A stretch of DNA of 64,000 nt from Mastigocoleus testarum BC008 (GTDB lineage Bacteria > Cyanobacteriota > Cyanobacteriia > Cyanobacteriales > Nostocaceae), in NCBI RefSeq assembly GCF_001456025.1, contig NZ_LMTZ01000103.1, positions 45,560 through 109,559 of the forward strand, in the 5' to 3' direction. The notes under the pieces are model-generated. The model saw nothing but the letters and a program-made list of their open reading frames with translations, made no database searches and was not told the DNA's origin. Each line of letters opens with the position of its first letter. Position 1 is the first letter of the stretch. The position numbers and the translations under genes were made by a program. This document shows positions 56,167 to 64,000 of the stretch, piece after piece.

Positions 56167-56842
56167 CGCCTTTGCCGAATTTTTGGTTTAATCTTGCTGG
56201 CGTTTTTTCTCATCAGTATTTAATTGTGCTGATGACAATATTCACTTATTTGCTGCTTCAAATAGATAAGACCATAAATAATATCTTGGATTCACCAAAC
56301 CAAGTTAGTAAAATAATTTATTTTGATTTAATAATTTTGGAATTGTAAATAGTAAGGCAAAATTAATTACACAGAATAATTACATAAAATAATTACATAA
56401 AACGTTAGTTAAAACCTTTACTCTAACTGGGGATATATGTGCCAATATTTATATCCAATTCTTAATGGCCCGTAAAAACATTACATTCCAAAAAAAAATA
56501 GCGCACCAACCTAAAGGTATAAAAATTATTTTATGTAAGTCTCATTACAATATTTCTATTTAAGTATGGATAAATTCTATTAAATTGTATTGCAAATTAC
56601 AAAAGCTACAATTCAAATATTAAAAAGTTTTACTTGGTAATTTACTTTTAGCTCCTGATACCAAACCAGATTTTTAAAACCCCTTTATATTTTTTGAGAT
56701 TTCCGCTACACTATCCAACTCTCATTCTTAAAAGGGTAATTCACCGGGATTTAGTATGACTCCTGACTCCTGACTCCTGACTTCTAAATCTAAATACTTA
56801 ATTTCAGTTCCTAACTTCTGTCGTGCTTACATCCCACTTACG
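56167..56842. other. Spacer with repeats upstream of the hybrid kinase
   Basis: 676 bases, no gene. Contains MITE-like copy 2 (56658-56757) and CTGACTC heptamers (56758-56782). Confidence 0.6.
56658..56757. mobile_element. MITE-like element, copy 2
   Basis: 100 bp closely similar over its whole length to 41551-41659, in the same orientation: ATACCAAACCAGATTTTTAAAACCC at one end (shown as ends only: ATACCAA...) and CGGGATTTAGTAT at the other. The inverted ends are more worn than in copy 1. Confidence 0.65.
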
Positions 56843-58714
56843 TTAACGCTCTAAGCGCTGAAAAATACGAGTTACTAATTCAGATCCAATAATTGGCTTA
56901 CTTAGATAATCATCTGCACCAGCTGCGAGCACCTGTTGAATTGTCTCTAAATCTGTATGAGCAGTAATAAAAAAAACTAATAAACTACTAGTTCGGGGAT
57001 CGTTTCGCACCACCTGACAAAGTTCTATCCCACTCAAAGAGGGCATTTCAACATCAAATATTAATACATCTGGATGCATCGCCTGCAAATTTTCCCAGAA
57101 ATTTAACGGATTATCTAATGTTGAAACTTCAAACCCCCTATTTTGTAATAAACTTGACAGTAGGTAAAGAATATCGGGGTCATCATCTACAATTAAAACC
57201 TTAGCTTTATATTCGCGCTTAAGTTGCAAAATATTAGTGATTGTTTCTAAAACTAACTTAGTATCTGCAGGTTTTTGTAAAAAAGCTTTTCCTCCCAAAC
57301 GTGCTACCTGCACCCGCTCAAGTAAGTTATCTTCGCTAGTTAAAGCTAATACTGGAATCTTTGGTACATGGGAGTTAACTTCAGCTAGTAACTTTAATCC
57401 TTCCCCATTATTGCCACCTGTAATATCAAGTATTACAGCATCAGGGGTTTGACGTGAAATCAGCTTTCTGGCAAATTCTGGATTTATGGCTATTTCATAT
57501 CTCATCCCCCAAGTCTTAATCGAATCGCACAATTCTTCTATCAGACGTTCATCTCGGTCAACTATTAGTATTAAAGGACGTTGGTCATTTTCGGGTAAAT
57601 TAGATTCAGGCAAATTAAAATGTTGATGAGAAATTCCCTGCTCTAATTCTTGGTATAAACTTTTAACTAATTCTGACAGTTGAAGCTTTTGTTTTTGAGT
57701 AAAGTTTACTCTTGCTGCGATTAAAGTTTCAATTTGATGAGCTAAATAGGAACCATGATTCAAGCCAAACATACCTAAATTACCAGTTAGTTTGTGAGCA
57801 TTTTGGTATGCAAGTGAGAATAATTCATTATCAAATTCACCCTGAAGTAATAGTATTGTTGCTTGTTCGATTGGTAAAACCAAATTTTTTAGTTTTTCTT
57901 TTTTCTTTATCCAAGCATTTGTAGTAATACTACGTAATTTCTGCTCGACCTCAGAAGAATCTTGCTGCGGAGAAATATTTTTCTTACTTGTTTTGTGGTT
58001 TTTCTGTTTTAATTTATTTTCCTGTGGGTCTATCTTCCCTATTTGTCTTAAACGATAACCAATACCGTACACGGTCTCTACTGGATCTTCGGTTACTCCT
58101 GCTTTTTTGAGCTTCATTCGCAATCCTTTGATATGAGCTCTAATCGTATTGTCTCCCGGAGCTTCCTCAAAAGACCAAAGTTGCTCTACGATCGCATCTA
58201 AAGTAAATGTGCGGTGTGAATTACGTAGAAAAAGCTCTAGTAAACTATATTCTTTTGGTGTTAAGGGAAGGAGTTTATTTTCATAACTTACCTGACAAAT
58301 ACTGGGATCTAAATTTAGTGAACCCCACTTTAGTAATGGTGGTAAAACCGAATTATTCCGGCGGCGCAGTAAAGCACGGACGCGAGCTAAAAATTCCTGT
58401 AGGTCAAAAGGTTTAGTAATGTAATCATCCGCCCCAGCATCCAAACCAATAACTTTATTAGTACTGCTTTCTTGAGAAGTCAAGAGAATAATAGGTGATA
58501 ATATATTTTGCGAGCGCGCTTGGCGAATCAAGGTGATTCCATCTAATTTTGGGAGCATTACATCCAAAACAATTAGGTCGTAGGTCAAAGCATTCGCTAA
58601 TTCCCAACCTTTTTCACCATCCTCAGTAACATCTACAGTGTAGTGTTTCTCCCTCAGAGCCTTAACAATTGGCTCAGAAATTAATTCATCATCTTCAACT
58701 ATTAAAATTCTCAT
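56843..58714 (-). CDS. REC-wHTH-Hpt-REC-REC multidomain response regulator
   Basis: About 623 residues from ATG at 58714 (MRILIVEDD, the usual OmpR-family start; the frame reaches a TTG at 58723). In order: receiver 1 (Asp51 in LIVLDVMLPKLDG); OmpR-type winged helix (about 125-230; LTPKEYSLLELFLRN, DNTIRAHIKGLRMKLKK, VETVYGIGYRLRQ); Hpt domain with the phospho-histidine in NAHKLTGNLG (His307); receiver 2 (IVDRDERLIEEL, Asp in AVILDITGGN, lacking the usual MPxMDG); receiver 3 (IVDDDPDILYLL, LIFDVEMPSLSG). It can bind DNA and also relay phosphate inside one chain. Orphan: no kinase gene is adjacent. Confidence 0.9.
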   Translation of the reverse strand: MRILIVEDDELISEPIVKALREKHYTVDVTEDGEKGWELANALTYDLIVLDVMLPKLDGITLIRQARSQNILSPIILLTSQESSTNKVIGLDAGADDYITKPFDLQEFLARVRALLRRRNNSVLPPLLKWGSLNLDPSICQVSYENKLLPLTPKEYSLLELFLRNSHRTFTLDAIVEQLWSFEEAPGDNTIRAHIKGLRMKLKKAGVTEDPVETVYGIGYRLRQIGKIDPQENKLKQKNHKTSKKNISPQQDSSEVEQKLRSITTNAWIKKKEKLKNLVLPIEQATILLLQGEFDNELFSLAYQNAHKLTGNLGMFGLNHGSYLAHQIETLIAARVNFTQKQKLQLSELVKSLYQELEQGISHQHFNLPESNLPENDQRPLILIVDRDERLIEELCDSIKTWGMRYEIAINPEFARKLISRQTPDAVILDITGGNNGEGLKLLAEVNSHVPKIPVLALTSEDNLLERVQVARLGGKAFLQKPADTKLVLETITNILQLKREYKAKVLIVDDDPDILYLLSSLLQNRGFEVSTLDNPLNFWENLQAMHPDVLIFDVEMPSLSGIELCQVVRNDPRTSSLLVFFITAHTDLETIQQVLAAGADDYLSKPIIGSELVTRIFQRLER

Positions 58715-59028
58715 AAAGCCCAAGCTTCAGGAGTTGACTAAAAATTGTGCTATAAATCACAAACAATCTAAGCAACTAAATAGTTACTTATCATGTGAAG
58801 TTTAGATGTAGTTTAACTGAATAATGAGGATAATTTTACTGTTTGTCGTAATATTTAATACGTTGTCTCTAAAAAACATTGAAAAAGATAGAGTTTTCAG
58901 ATTTTTTACCTTCTTTGAAACACATTTAATTACAAACTGCTTCTCGTCGCTAACTACGAACTCTGGTTCTCAAAGATGTAGAATATGCAATGCTTTATAT
59001 GATTTAACCCAGTTTAATCATTGTCGTT
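58715..59028. promoter_or_regulatory. Divergent promoter region
   Basis: 314 AT-rich bases between the multidomain regulator and radical-SAM genes. No box can be fixed. Confidence 0.4.
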
Positions 59029-60354
59029 ATGAGTACTATCAAGCCAGCCCGTATTACCAAAGTTTTGCCAGATTCAATTGCTGCTGATATCGGATTTGAA
59101 CCAGGGGATGCAATTGTGAGCATAAACAATACTCAACCCCGGGATCTAATCGATTATCAATTTTTGTGTGCTGATGAAGTTCTAGAACTGGAAGTTTTAG
59201 ACTCATCTGGTAAAACTCATCACGTAGAAGTAGAAAAAGACTACGATGAAGACCTAGGGCTAGAATTTTCCACAGCATTATTTGATAATTTAATTCAGTG
59301 CAATAATAATTGCCCGTTTTGTTTTATAGACCAACAACCACCAGGTAAACGCTCCAGCTTGTACTTGAAAGATGATGATTATCGCTTGAGCTTTTTGTAT
59401 GGTTCTTACTTGACACTGACGAATTTACCACAAAGAGAATGGCAACGCATCGAACAAATGCGTTTATCTCCCTTGTACGTTTCAGTTCATGCAACAGAAC
59501 CAGATGTGAGAATTAGACTACTAAAAAACTCCCGAGCAGGACAGATACTAGAGCAGTTGCAGTGGTTTAAAGAACGACGATTACAGATTCATGCTCAAGT
59601 TGTAGTATGCCCCGGTATAAATGATGCTCAGCATCTGGAACAAACTCTGTTAGACTTAGCGTCATTTCATAGCGTTGAGATTCCGACTGTTGCATCGGTA
59701 GCGGTGGTACCAGTTGGTTTAACGAGATTTCGTCCCCAAGAAGATGAACTCGTATCTGTAACGCGTGAAAAAGCCCAAGAGACCATAAGGCAAGTACAAT
59801 TGTTACAAGAGCAATTTCGTCAACGCTTTGGTTATACCTTTGCTTGGTTAGCTGATGAATGGTTTTTAATTGCTGGAGAGGAATTACCATGTGAATCTGA
59901 ATACGGAGATTACCCCCAAATTGATAACGGTGTAGGTTCGATCCGTTTATTTCTAAAAGAGTTTAATATTGCTGCAAAAAATTTGCTCCCACAAAAAGTA
60001 TCAAAACGTGAATTTACTTGGGTGGTTGGAAATGCAGTTGAAAAAGCATTTATGCCAATTGTTCAGCGATTAAATATAGTGGATGGATTAGAAGTTAAGA
60101 TGCAGGCTTTATCTAGTGATTATTGGGGTCAAAACATAAGCGTTACTGGGTTACTAACTGGTCATGACTTAATTTTGAATCTTAAAGATATGGATTTAGG
60201 AAATGGAATTTTATTGCCAAATGTAATGCTCAAACATGGCGAACTAGTATTCTTAGATGATATGAGTGTAAGTGAAGTTGCACAAAAGCTAAATACAACT
60301 ATATTCCCTGTCGCAAACCAAGAAGAACTAATAAAAACTTGTATTCAAAATTAA
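59029..60354 (+). CDS. PDZ-radical SAM cyanobacterial protein (TIGR03279/DUF512-like)
   Basis: 441 residues. An N-terminal PDZ-like part (ITKVLPDSIAADIGFEPGDA, residues 9-60) is followed by a radical-SAM-like Cys cluster CNNNCPFCFIDQQPPGKR (near 92) and by DYRLSFLYGSYLTLTNL. The C-terminal half contains SEYGDYPQIDNGVGSIRLF and GLLTGHDLILNLKD, as in the DUF512 family. Known from cyanobacterial genomes as a putative FeS oxidoreductase of unknown reaction. Cytosolic. The gene has its own promoter region upstream; the next gene downstream encodes a glycosyl hydrolase 320 bases away and is probably unrelated. Confidence 0.85.
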   Translation: MSTIKPARITKVLPDSIAADIGFEPGDAIVSINNTQPRDLIDYQFLCADEVLELEVLDSSGKTHHVEVEKDYDEDLGLEFSTALFDNLIQCNNNCPFCFIDQQPPGKRSSLYLKDDDYRLSFLYGSYLTLTNLPQREWQRIEQMRLSPLYVSVHATEPDVRIRLLKNSRAGQILEQLQWFKERRLQIHAQVVVCPGINDAQHLEQTLLDLASFHSVEIPTVASVAVVPVGLTRFRPQEDELVSVTREKAQETIRQVQLLQEQFRQRFGYTFAWLADEWFLIAGEELPCESEYGDYPQIDNGVGSIRLFLKEFNIAAKNLLPQKVSKREFTWVVGNAVEKAFMPIVQRLNIVDGLEVKMQALSSDYWGQNISVTGLLTGHDLILNLKDMDLGNGILLPNVMLKHGELVFLDDMSVSEVAQKLNTTIFPVANQEELIKTCIQN

Positions 60355-60674
60355 ATTTAATTATTCATTTGTAAACTCAATTAAGTATTTTGTGGAGTAA
60401 TTATTTAGTAATTGTTCCGTATTATTCCCAGAAAATTAATTATTGTCTGAATTTGAATAATTCAAGTTTTCCTCAACTCAGATTTTACAGTTGGGGAATA
60501 ATAATGATGAAAATCTTAAATCAAATAAGTTTTTTGATTATATTGAGTCGGTAAGCTAGGTAATAAATATTAATAGGTCTAAAATAAATTACATCGAAAT
60601 ATTTTTTACAAAGCTTAAATCTCAATTTTAATTACATAGTCATTCATAAATATTTAATTGCTTGGGGGTTTAGA
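60355..60674. other. Spacer, nothing recognised
   Basis: 320 AT-rich bases; no gene or RNA seen. It must hold the promoter of the glycosyl hydrolase gene. Confidence 0.5.
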
Positions 60675-63593
60675 GTGATAAATATCAAGTTTGAAAATAA
60701 CAAGTCGAGTATTAAATCAAGTAATAGATTAAGTAATAGATTACAATTTAGCTTAAATTTTGATTTGAAAAGAAGTTTGATTTTAAAGATACTATCTAAA
60801 TTTATATTCAAAAAAAATAACTTACAAAAACTGGGATTATTTGTTTTAAACTCACAATTTTTTATCTTAAGTAATTACTGGACACTTCCTGCTAGCGCTA
60901 CAACAGAAAAACCAGTTTTGAGTATTATTTATAGTCAAGAAAATGCTAACCAATGGGAGGGAATAACTAAGCGTTTGCAGGCTGCAAATGTAAGTTACTG
61001 CATTGTACCTTTATCTCAGATTAGAAGATCTGCAGATTTGGGCGATCGCAAAGTATTATTTTTACCGAATGTAGAAACATTGACACCTGCTCAGGCGATC
61101 GCCTTGGAAGAATGGATGAGCAAAGGGGGAAGATTAATTGCCAGTGGTCCAACAGCGAGTTTATCTGCACCCGGAGTTAGACAGTTGATGCGAACACTTT
61201 TGGGTGGTTATTGGGGATTTGGTTTAAATCAAGCGCAAAATCTCAGACCCTCAAAAACTAATTTTGGGCGATGGTCTGAGGAAGATAGCCTATTTGGGAA
61301 AGTCCGGGGTGGTGTAGTTGTTCCAGAAAATTTAGCAGCTCAAACTGCTGCAGTTTGGGACTCCAAAGATTCGCCCACAGCAGTATTAGCAACTCAAAGA
61401 GCTACTTTTTTTGGTTGGCGTTGGGGTGTAGATACGGCTGCTTCTCCTGATTTGGATATAGCTTGGTTAAATAAGAGTATCCAACGCTACATGAATACGC
61501 CAGGAACAAAAAGTTCAGTTGTGGGAGCTTCTGCAAATTGTTTAACTTCAGTAGCCAAGTTACAGCAGCCAAAACAAATATCTCAGACTTCCAGAAGTTC
61601 ACTTTCTACAGATTTAGGTTCTAGTAATTCCAATAATCCTAAGAACTCAAATAATTCAGATTCAAATAATTCAAATTCAAATAATTCAAAAGTTTCTAGA
61701 ACTTCAAATCAGGTTTCACCTTCCCACAATCGAGAAATAATTCAGATAAAGCCAAGACAAAGACAATTTGAAGCAATAGACCATCTACAAGATAGGATAC
61801 CTCCAGTAACTATACCCAATTCTCGAGGAACTATAAGTCATCCTCAAACACTTGCACTGCAAAGAGATCTAGGAAATTTGATTGGGAGAGTTAAAAGTGC
61901 AAATCTAGCAGTCAGAGCTAGAAATGAAAACATAAATCTACAACAAACAGCTGTCAAACAAACAGCTAACTCATCTACTCCTTCCCAAACAGTTACCTCA
62001 AGCCAAGACACTTTAGTGCAAGCAAAAAAATTACTAAATAACCTACCAAGTTTAATCGCTGCAAAAAGATATCACAGAGCGCGTCAAAAAGTGACCTCTG
62101 CAAAAGCAAGATTATGGCAGCAATTCCCTGTGAATAATTTGTTTGCTCCACCAGAAATTCGCTCTATTTGGCTGGATCGAGGGACTATCGTTCGTGCTGC
62201 AAATGAGAAAGGACTCGCCAAAATCTTTGATAATTTAGCAAAAGCTGGAATTAATACCGTTTTCTTTGAAACATTAAATGCGGGGTATACAATATATCCA
62301 AGTAAAGTAGCTCCCCAACAAAATCCTTTAATTCGCGGTTGGGACCCCCTCGCATCAGCAGTCAAATTAGCCCATGAAAGGGGGATAGAATTACATGCTT
62401 GGGTGTGGGTATTTGCAGCAGGGAACCAGAGGCACAACAAAATTCTCAATATTAAATCTAACTATCCAGGTCCGGTACTTGCAAAACATCCGGACTGGGC
62501 TGCTTACGACAATCGGGGAAGAATGATTCCATCAGGGCAAAATAAACCTTTTTTCGATCCAGCCAATCCCCAGGTCAGAAAATATTTAATCGAACTATAT
62601 GAAGAAATAGTTACTCGCTATCAGGTAGATGGCTTGCAATTAGACTACATTCGTTATCCTTTCCAAGATCCCCGTGCTAACCGTACCTATGGTTATGGTA
62701 AAGCAGCAAGAACTCAATTTAAACAAAAATGGGGTGTAGACCCACTTTCTATTTCTCCTCGCCAAAGAGATTTATGGAACAAATGGACAAAATTTCGTAC
62801 TGAGAGTGTAGATAGCTTTGTCAGGGAAGTTTCCCAGCGACTGCGAAAGAAAAAACCCAACTTAATTTTGTCAGCAGCAGTATTTCCTTTACCCAAACGA
62901 GAGCGTATTCAAAAATTACAGCAACATTGGGAAGTTTGGGCGATGCGGGGTGATGTAGATTTAATTGTTCCCATGACTTATGCTTTGGATACTTATCGGT
63001 TTGAGAAACTAGCACAACCTTGGATTATTTCACGTGAATTAGGTTCTAGTTTATTAGTACCTGGCATTCGTTTATTAAATTTACCTACACTCGGAGCGTT
63101 CGATCAAATTCAATTAATTAGAGATTTACCTGCTAGCGGTTATGCATTATTTGCAGCAGAAAATCTGAATCCTCAATTACAAAAAGTATTTAGTCGTACC
63201 CAAGGAAAGACTGGAACAGCTAAAAAACAACCAATTCCCCATCGTCAACCATTCCAAACTGCCACAATACGTTATGCAGCTTTACAAGCAGAATGGAAAT
63301 TAGTTTCCCAAAGCCGGGAATTACAAATTTCACCAAAAGAACTAACAAAATTTAAATCTCAAGCAAAAGTTCTCCAGCAGGCTTTAGAACAGTTAGCGCA
63401 TAATCCCAATTCTAGTCAGTTAGTAACAGCTAAAGCATCTCTAACTCGTTTCCAATCCCAATTTCGTGTTTGGATGCGCTCACACTTCAGACAAAATCCT
63501 TACCAAGTGAAAGTTTGGGAAAATCGCTTAGCAACCATTGAGAGATTACTGCGTTACGGAGAAAATCTCCAAAGAGTTCGGCGAGTGCAGTAA
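60675..63593 (+). CDS. Family-10-like glycosyl hydrolase (GHL10) with N-terminal extension
   Basis: About 972 residues from GTG at 60675 (a later start is possible). The first ~70 residues are basic with a hydrophobic segment (LGLFVLNSQFFILSNYWTL) ending in ASA, a late signal peptide. Residues ~75-275 form an alpha/beta domain (LSIIYSQENANQWEGITKRL, ALEEWMSKGGRLIASGP) like glutamine-amidotransferase-fold sugar-binding domains. A Ser/Asn-rich linker (SNNPKNSNNSDSNNSNSNNS, near 320) follows. The GHL10 catalytic domain (about 490-840) has IRSIWLDRGTIVRAANEKGL, GIELHAWVWVFAAGNQRHN, VDGLQLDYIRYPFQDP and MRGDVDLIVPMTYALD. A helical tail ends the protein. It probably cleaves an extracellular or wall polysaccharide. 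Confidence 0.85.
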   Translation: MINIKFENNKSSIKSSNRLSNRLQFSLNFDLKRSLILKILSKFIFKKNNLQKLGLFVLNSQFFILSNYWTLPASATTEKPVLSIIYSQENANQWEGITKRLQAANVSYCIVPLSQIRRSADLGDRKVLFLPNVETLTPAQAIALEEWMSKGGRLIASGPTASLSAPGVRQLMRTLLGGYWGFGLNQAQNLRPSKTNFGRWSEEDSLFGKVRGGVVVPENLAAQTAAVWDSKDSPTAVLATQRATFFGWRWGVDTAASPDLDIAWLNKSIQRYMNTPGTKSSVVGASANCLTSVAKLQQPKQISQTSRSSLSTDLGSSNSNNPKNSNNSDSNNSNSNNSKVSRTSNQVSPSHNREIIQIKPRQRQFEAIDHLQDRIPPVTIPNSRGTISHPQTLALQRDLGNLIGRVKSANLAVRARNENINLQQTAVKQTANSSTPSQTVTSSQDTLVQAKKLLNNLPSLIAAKRYHRARQKVTSAKARLWQQFPVNNLFAPPEIRSIWLDRGTIVRAANEKGLAKIFDNLAKAGINTVFFETLNAGYTIYPSKVAPQQNPLIRGWDPLASAVKLAHERGIELHAWVWVFAAGNQRHNKILNIKSNYPGPVLAKHPDWAAYDNRGRMIPSGQNKPFFDPANPQVRKYLIELYEEIVTRYQVDGLQLDYIRYPFQDPRANRTYGYGKAARTQFKQKWGVDPLSISPRQRDLWNKWTKFRTESVDSFVREVSQRLRKKKPNLILSAAVFPLPKRERIQKLQQHWEVWAMRGDVDLIVPMTYALDTYRFEKLAQPWIISRELGSSLLVPGIRLLNLPTLGAFDQIQLIRDLPASGYALFAAENLNPQLQKVFSRTQGKTGTAKKQPIPHRQPFQTATIRYAALQAEWKLVSQSRELQISPKELTKFKSQAKVLQQALEQLAHNPNSSQLVTAKASLTRFQSQFRVWMRSHFRQNPYQVKVWENRLATIERLLRYGENLQRVRRVQ

Positions 63594-63594
63594 T

Positions 63595-63690
63595 GAGTAG
63601 TAATGGGTAATGGGTAATTGGTAATTGGTAATTGGTAATTGGTCATCCCAATCCCCAATCGCCAGTCGCCAGTCACCTGTACCTAATCCC
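63595..63690. repeat. STRR heptamers (TAATTGG / CCAGTCG)
   Basis: TAATGGG and TAATTGG heptamers (63598-63641), then CCCAATC and CCAGTCG units, between the glycosyl hydrolase gene and psbA. Confidence 0.8.
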
Positions 63691-63745
63691 CATTCCCCAT
63701 AAGTATAAATAATCATATGTATAAAATTCACAAAATTAAAAATTA

Positions 63746-63803
63746 TTGCCAAACTGTAAATAAATGTTAAGGTAGTATTACAGACAAAAAAACAACTTGT
63801 CTG
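63746..63803 (+). promoter_or_regulatory. psbA promoter with HLR1-like site and leader hairpin
   Basis: ACTGTAAA-TA-AATGTTAA at 63753-63770 resembles the reverse HLR1 box bound by RpaB (two 8-bp halves spaced by two), with one mismatch in the second half. TAGTAT at 63773-63778 is a likely -10. The leader contains CAGACAA (63781-63787) pairing with TTGTCTG (63797-63803). The leader from a start near 63785 would be about 56 bases. Confidence 0.45.
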
Positions 63804-63840
63804 ATACATACTTAAATCAAAAACAGCAATTATCCGTACC

Positions 63841-64000
63841 ATGACAACCGCATTACAAAGACGCGAGAGCGCATCTTTATGGGAACGGTTCTGTCAGTGG
63901 ATCACCAGCACCGATAACCGCCTTTATATTGGCTGGTTCGGCGTACTGATGATTCCTACATTATTGGCAGCAACCACCTGCTTCATCATCGCATTTGTAG
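63841..64000 (+). CDS. psbA: Photosystem II reaction-centre protein D1 (5' part)
   Basis: The first 53 codons of psbA, cut by the window edge. MTTALQRRESASLWERFCQW, then the N-terminal NRLYIGWFGVLMIPTLLAAT, is unmistakable D1; the start of transmembrane helix A (LLAATTCFIIAFV) is visible. D1 binds the P680 chlorophylls, pheophytin, QB and the manganese cluster ligands (further downstream, not seen here). The residue at 130 that separates low- and high-light isoforms is outside the window. ATG at 63841 without an evident Shine-Dalgarno sequence. Confidence 0.97.
   Translation, partial: MTTALQRRESASLWERFCQWITSTDNRLYIGWFGVLMIPTLLAATTCFIIAFV

Noticed and set aside
58824..59087. 87-codon plus-strand frame upstream of the radical-SAM gene
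   Set aside because: It overlaps the clear start of the PDZ-radical SAM gene in another frame and lacks a ribosome site or similarity.

Overview
The window comes from a cyanobacterium, probably a filamentous Nostocales-type strain. Direct evidence: the 5' end of psbA (D1) at the right edge, psbU, a BtpA homologue, a rimO-crhR pair, a DevC/DevA-type exporter, many HIP1-like GCGATCGC octamers, short tandem heptamer repeats (STRR) between genes, and AT-rich spacers. I found no tRNA, rRNA, CRISPR array, intact transposase or prophage.

Left part (1-8100): the acidic tail of an unidentified protein, a TPR protein whose last codons lie in a terminator hairpin, and a 1.1 kb AT-rich desert. Then comes a minus-strand, four-gene set ending in a strong terminator (7105 to 2558): an alpha-oxoamine synthase (serine palmitoyltransferase type), a large GNAT-like acyltransferase, an NAD-dependent extended SDR reductase and a membrane fatty-acid/sterol-type hydroxylase. 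The first three match the class composition of the bacterial ceramide pathway (Spt, bCerS, CerR), so this is my main candidate for a little-described system: a cyanobacterial sphingolipid locus. Just upstream lies what looks like a dead Rieske oxygenase.

8.9-19.9 kb: an MFS exporter, a TPR lipoprotein-like or secreted protein, a CapA-like metallophosphatase, and then a second suggestive group: a GH3-type acyl-amide synthetase, a JmjC/cupin oxygenase and an Asp/Asn-hydroxylase-type oxygenase, divergent from a DevC-DevA ABC exporter without a DevB partner. An inositol-monophosphatase-family enzyme follows.

20-34.5 kb: a bacterial dynamin, an unknown protein, and a signalling block (CheB-CheR-PAS-GAF hybrid kinase of 1700 residues, DICT-GAF kinase, pentapeptide protein, REC-GAF kinase), then an aldo/keto reductase.

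35-51.5 kb: rimO-crhR operon, btpA, a VKOR-thioredoxin fusion, a CHASE2-PAS-GGDEF cyclase preceded by a translationally coupled small membrane ORF, a small secreted protein with a conserved-looking C-terminus, nadB, psbU, a DUF3120-like membrane protein and uppP. This is mostly housekeeping and photosynthesis.

52-64 kb: more signalling (two CheY-like regulators, a CHASE-PAS hybrid kinase, a REC-wHTH-Hpt-REC-REC regulator), a cyanobacterial PDZ/radical-SAM protein, a family-10-like glycosyl hydrolase and psbA. Two copies of a ~100 bp MITE-like element lie at 41.6 and 56.7 kb. All functional assignments are from reading motifs by eye; no database search was run.
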